From positions 1-31,925 of the IMG/VR virus record IMGVR_UViG_3300030060_007206: 31,925 bases of DNA; one strand, given 5' to 3'. A program made the translations under genes and the position numbers. Source of the DNA: a virus. Below are positions 31,207-31,925 of the stretch, piece after piece (the first letter of the stretch is position 1; each line of letters opens with the position of its first letter). A model generated the notes under the pieces. The model worked only from the letters and a program-made list of their open reading frames with translations, did not search any database and was not told where the DNA came from.

Positions 31207-31877
31207 ATTGTGAGGGAATATTGTGGGGATTTGGTAGGAATTATCAAGCACAGAGATCAGCAGGTCAACTTGGAACTAGTATTAATAATAAGTCTGCTCC
31301 AGCTAAAGTTTGTGCTTCTGGTCTTACTTGGAAAGCTATTGCAATGATGCAATCAGGTTCATTAGGAGTTACAAAGGATGGAAGATTATATTCATGGGGT
31401 TGTGGTCATTATGGCCAAACTGGCAATTCTTCGTGGGCAAATGGCCAAGCTGGATTTCCTTGTTCTCCTAGACAAGTAGGATCTGCGACTGATTGGAAGT
31501 GTGTTTGGGGTGGAGAATATAATGGTGCAGGATTACGAGGAAATAGTTTATATGCATGGGGTTCTCATTCATCTGGAGTAATAGGTTGTAGCGTATCAGA
31601 AAATCAAGGTTGTACTAGTGGAGGTGTTTCTTCACCAGTATCAGTGTTAGGCAATTTTCATTGCAATTTACGATGTCTTCATTATGCAGGAAATTCTGTA
31701 TCTTCAGTAGATTGTTGTGGAAGAATGTGGGTATGGGGATCTAATGAACATGGTAAACTTGGTTTTGTAGGTGATGCATCTGGAAGATCTTCACCACTTC
31801 AGATTATGTGTGATAAAAAATTTGGTGCAGTAGCTGGTAGTATGAATCACCATGCGGCTATTTCTCTAACTTGCTAA
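31113..31877 (+). CDS. RCC1-like Cys-rich beta-propeller, 3' part of the frameshifted fibre
   Basis: The open frame continues the propeller of the preceding gene part. Repeat ends are seen as ILWGFG, LYSWGCGHYGQTG, LYAWGSHSSGVIG and MWVWGSNEHGKLG, each preceded by a 'xxLx(V/I)xxDG'-type turn (GALAIDCEG, SLGVTKDGR, GAGLRGNS, SVDCCGR), and the end is HHAAISL. Counting the two units upstream, about six blades result. RCC1 proteins make a seven-bladed propeller, so the ring may be six-bladed or complete it with strands from elsewhere. It is unusually rich in Cys for a phage fibre. ATG 31113 is only the first Met in this frame and probably not a true start. The role inferred is receptor binding. 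Confidence 0.65.
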   Translation: MSYSIPIQICHCQGYKWTCLSWGKEDGALAIDCEGILWGFGRNYQAQRSAGQLGTSINNKSAPAKVCASGLTWKAIAMMQSGSLGVTKDGRLYSWGCGHYGQTGNSSWANGQAGFPCSPRQVGSATDWKCVWGGEYNGAGLRGNSLYAWGSHSSGVIGCSVSENQGCTSGGVSSPVSVLGNFHCNLRCLHYAGNSVSSVDCCGRMWVWGSNEHGKLGFVGDASGRSSPLQIMCDKKFGAVAGSMNHHAAISLTC

Positions 31878-31880
31878 ATA
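31873..31880 (+). promoter_or_regulatory. Late-promoter-like octamer GCTAAATA before the last gene
   Basis: The third copy of GCTAAATA in the window. It overlaps the stop codon of the RCC1 fibre gene and ends 18 bases before the ATG at 31899. Confidence 0.4.
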
Positions 31881-31898
31881 TTTAAAAATAATATTCTA

Positions 31899-31925
31899 AT
31901 GAGTCAAAAGAAGGCACAATTAATA
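31899..31925 (+). CDS. Start of a further fibre-type gene (partial, runs off the right edge)
   Basis: Nine codons, MSQKKAQLI, are visible. The opening resembles the MAKLPRAQLVD start of the preceding fibre and sits behind a GCTAAATA octamer, so another fibre or fibre-accessory gene is likely. Too short for more. Confidence 0.45.

Overview
The window looks like the tail-gene part of a T4-like (contractile-tailed) phage genome, most like the marine cyanophage and pelagiphage relatives of T4. The evidence is AT-rich DNA with almost no intergenic space, start/stop overlaps of the TAATG, ATGA and GTGA kind, recognisable homologues of T4 gp4, gp48, gp54, gp26, gp27 and gp5, very long repetitive fibre proteins, and T4-type late promoter octamers (TATAAATA and close variants). 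The host cannot be named from the sequence. No rRNA, tRNA, integrase, insertion sequence or CRISPR array was recognised. No stretch over 300 bases lacks a gene.

Layout. 1-1845 (minus strand): a head-completion/nuclease-like gp4, a small unidentified protein and a gp48-like tail-tube cap that runs off the left edge. 1885-13285 (plus): the baseplate hub and tail block, with a gp54-like tube initiator, gp26, a small chaperone-like protein, two tape-measure-like proteins that share a 66-bp repeat, a gp27-like hub, a His-rich acidic small protein, a gp5-like OB-fold hub protein without a visible lysozyme, a separate gp5-needle/VgrG-like beta-helix protein, a spike or fibre-associated protein and a 60-residue protein. 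13330-22928: a 1999-residue and a 1056-residue fibre protein. Between them is a small gene on the opposite strand, served by a bidirectional late promoter.

22961-30240: eleven tightly overlapping genes on one strand that form a carbohydrate cassette. They are a TPR/GT9-like glycosyltransferase, four further proven-motif or likely glycosyltransferases, a 2-oxoglutarate/Fe(II) oxygenase, a separate adenylyltransferase (HldC-like) and kinase (HldA-like) that together correspond to bifunctional HldE, a small HAD phosphatase, a ManC/PMI-type cupin and an HldD-like epimerase. Together these could make an ADP-heptose-type donor and attach it to a target. The best-motivated guess at a target is the Ser/Thr-rich fibres encoded on both sides, with host surface glycan as the alternative. 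A sigma-70-like promoter rather than a late octamer precedes the cassette.

30271-31877: a short fibre protein whose C-terminal part is a Cys-rich RCC1-like beta-propeller, interrupted by an apparent one-base frameshift. A further fibre-type gene starts at 31899 and runs off the right edge. The points most worth following up are the heptose/glycosyltransferase cassette, the frameshifted RCC1 fibre, the bidirectional late promoter and the 66-bp repeat shared by the two tape-measure-like genes.
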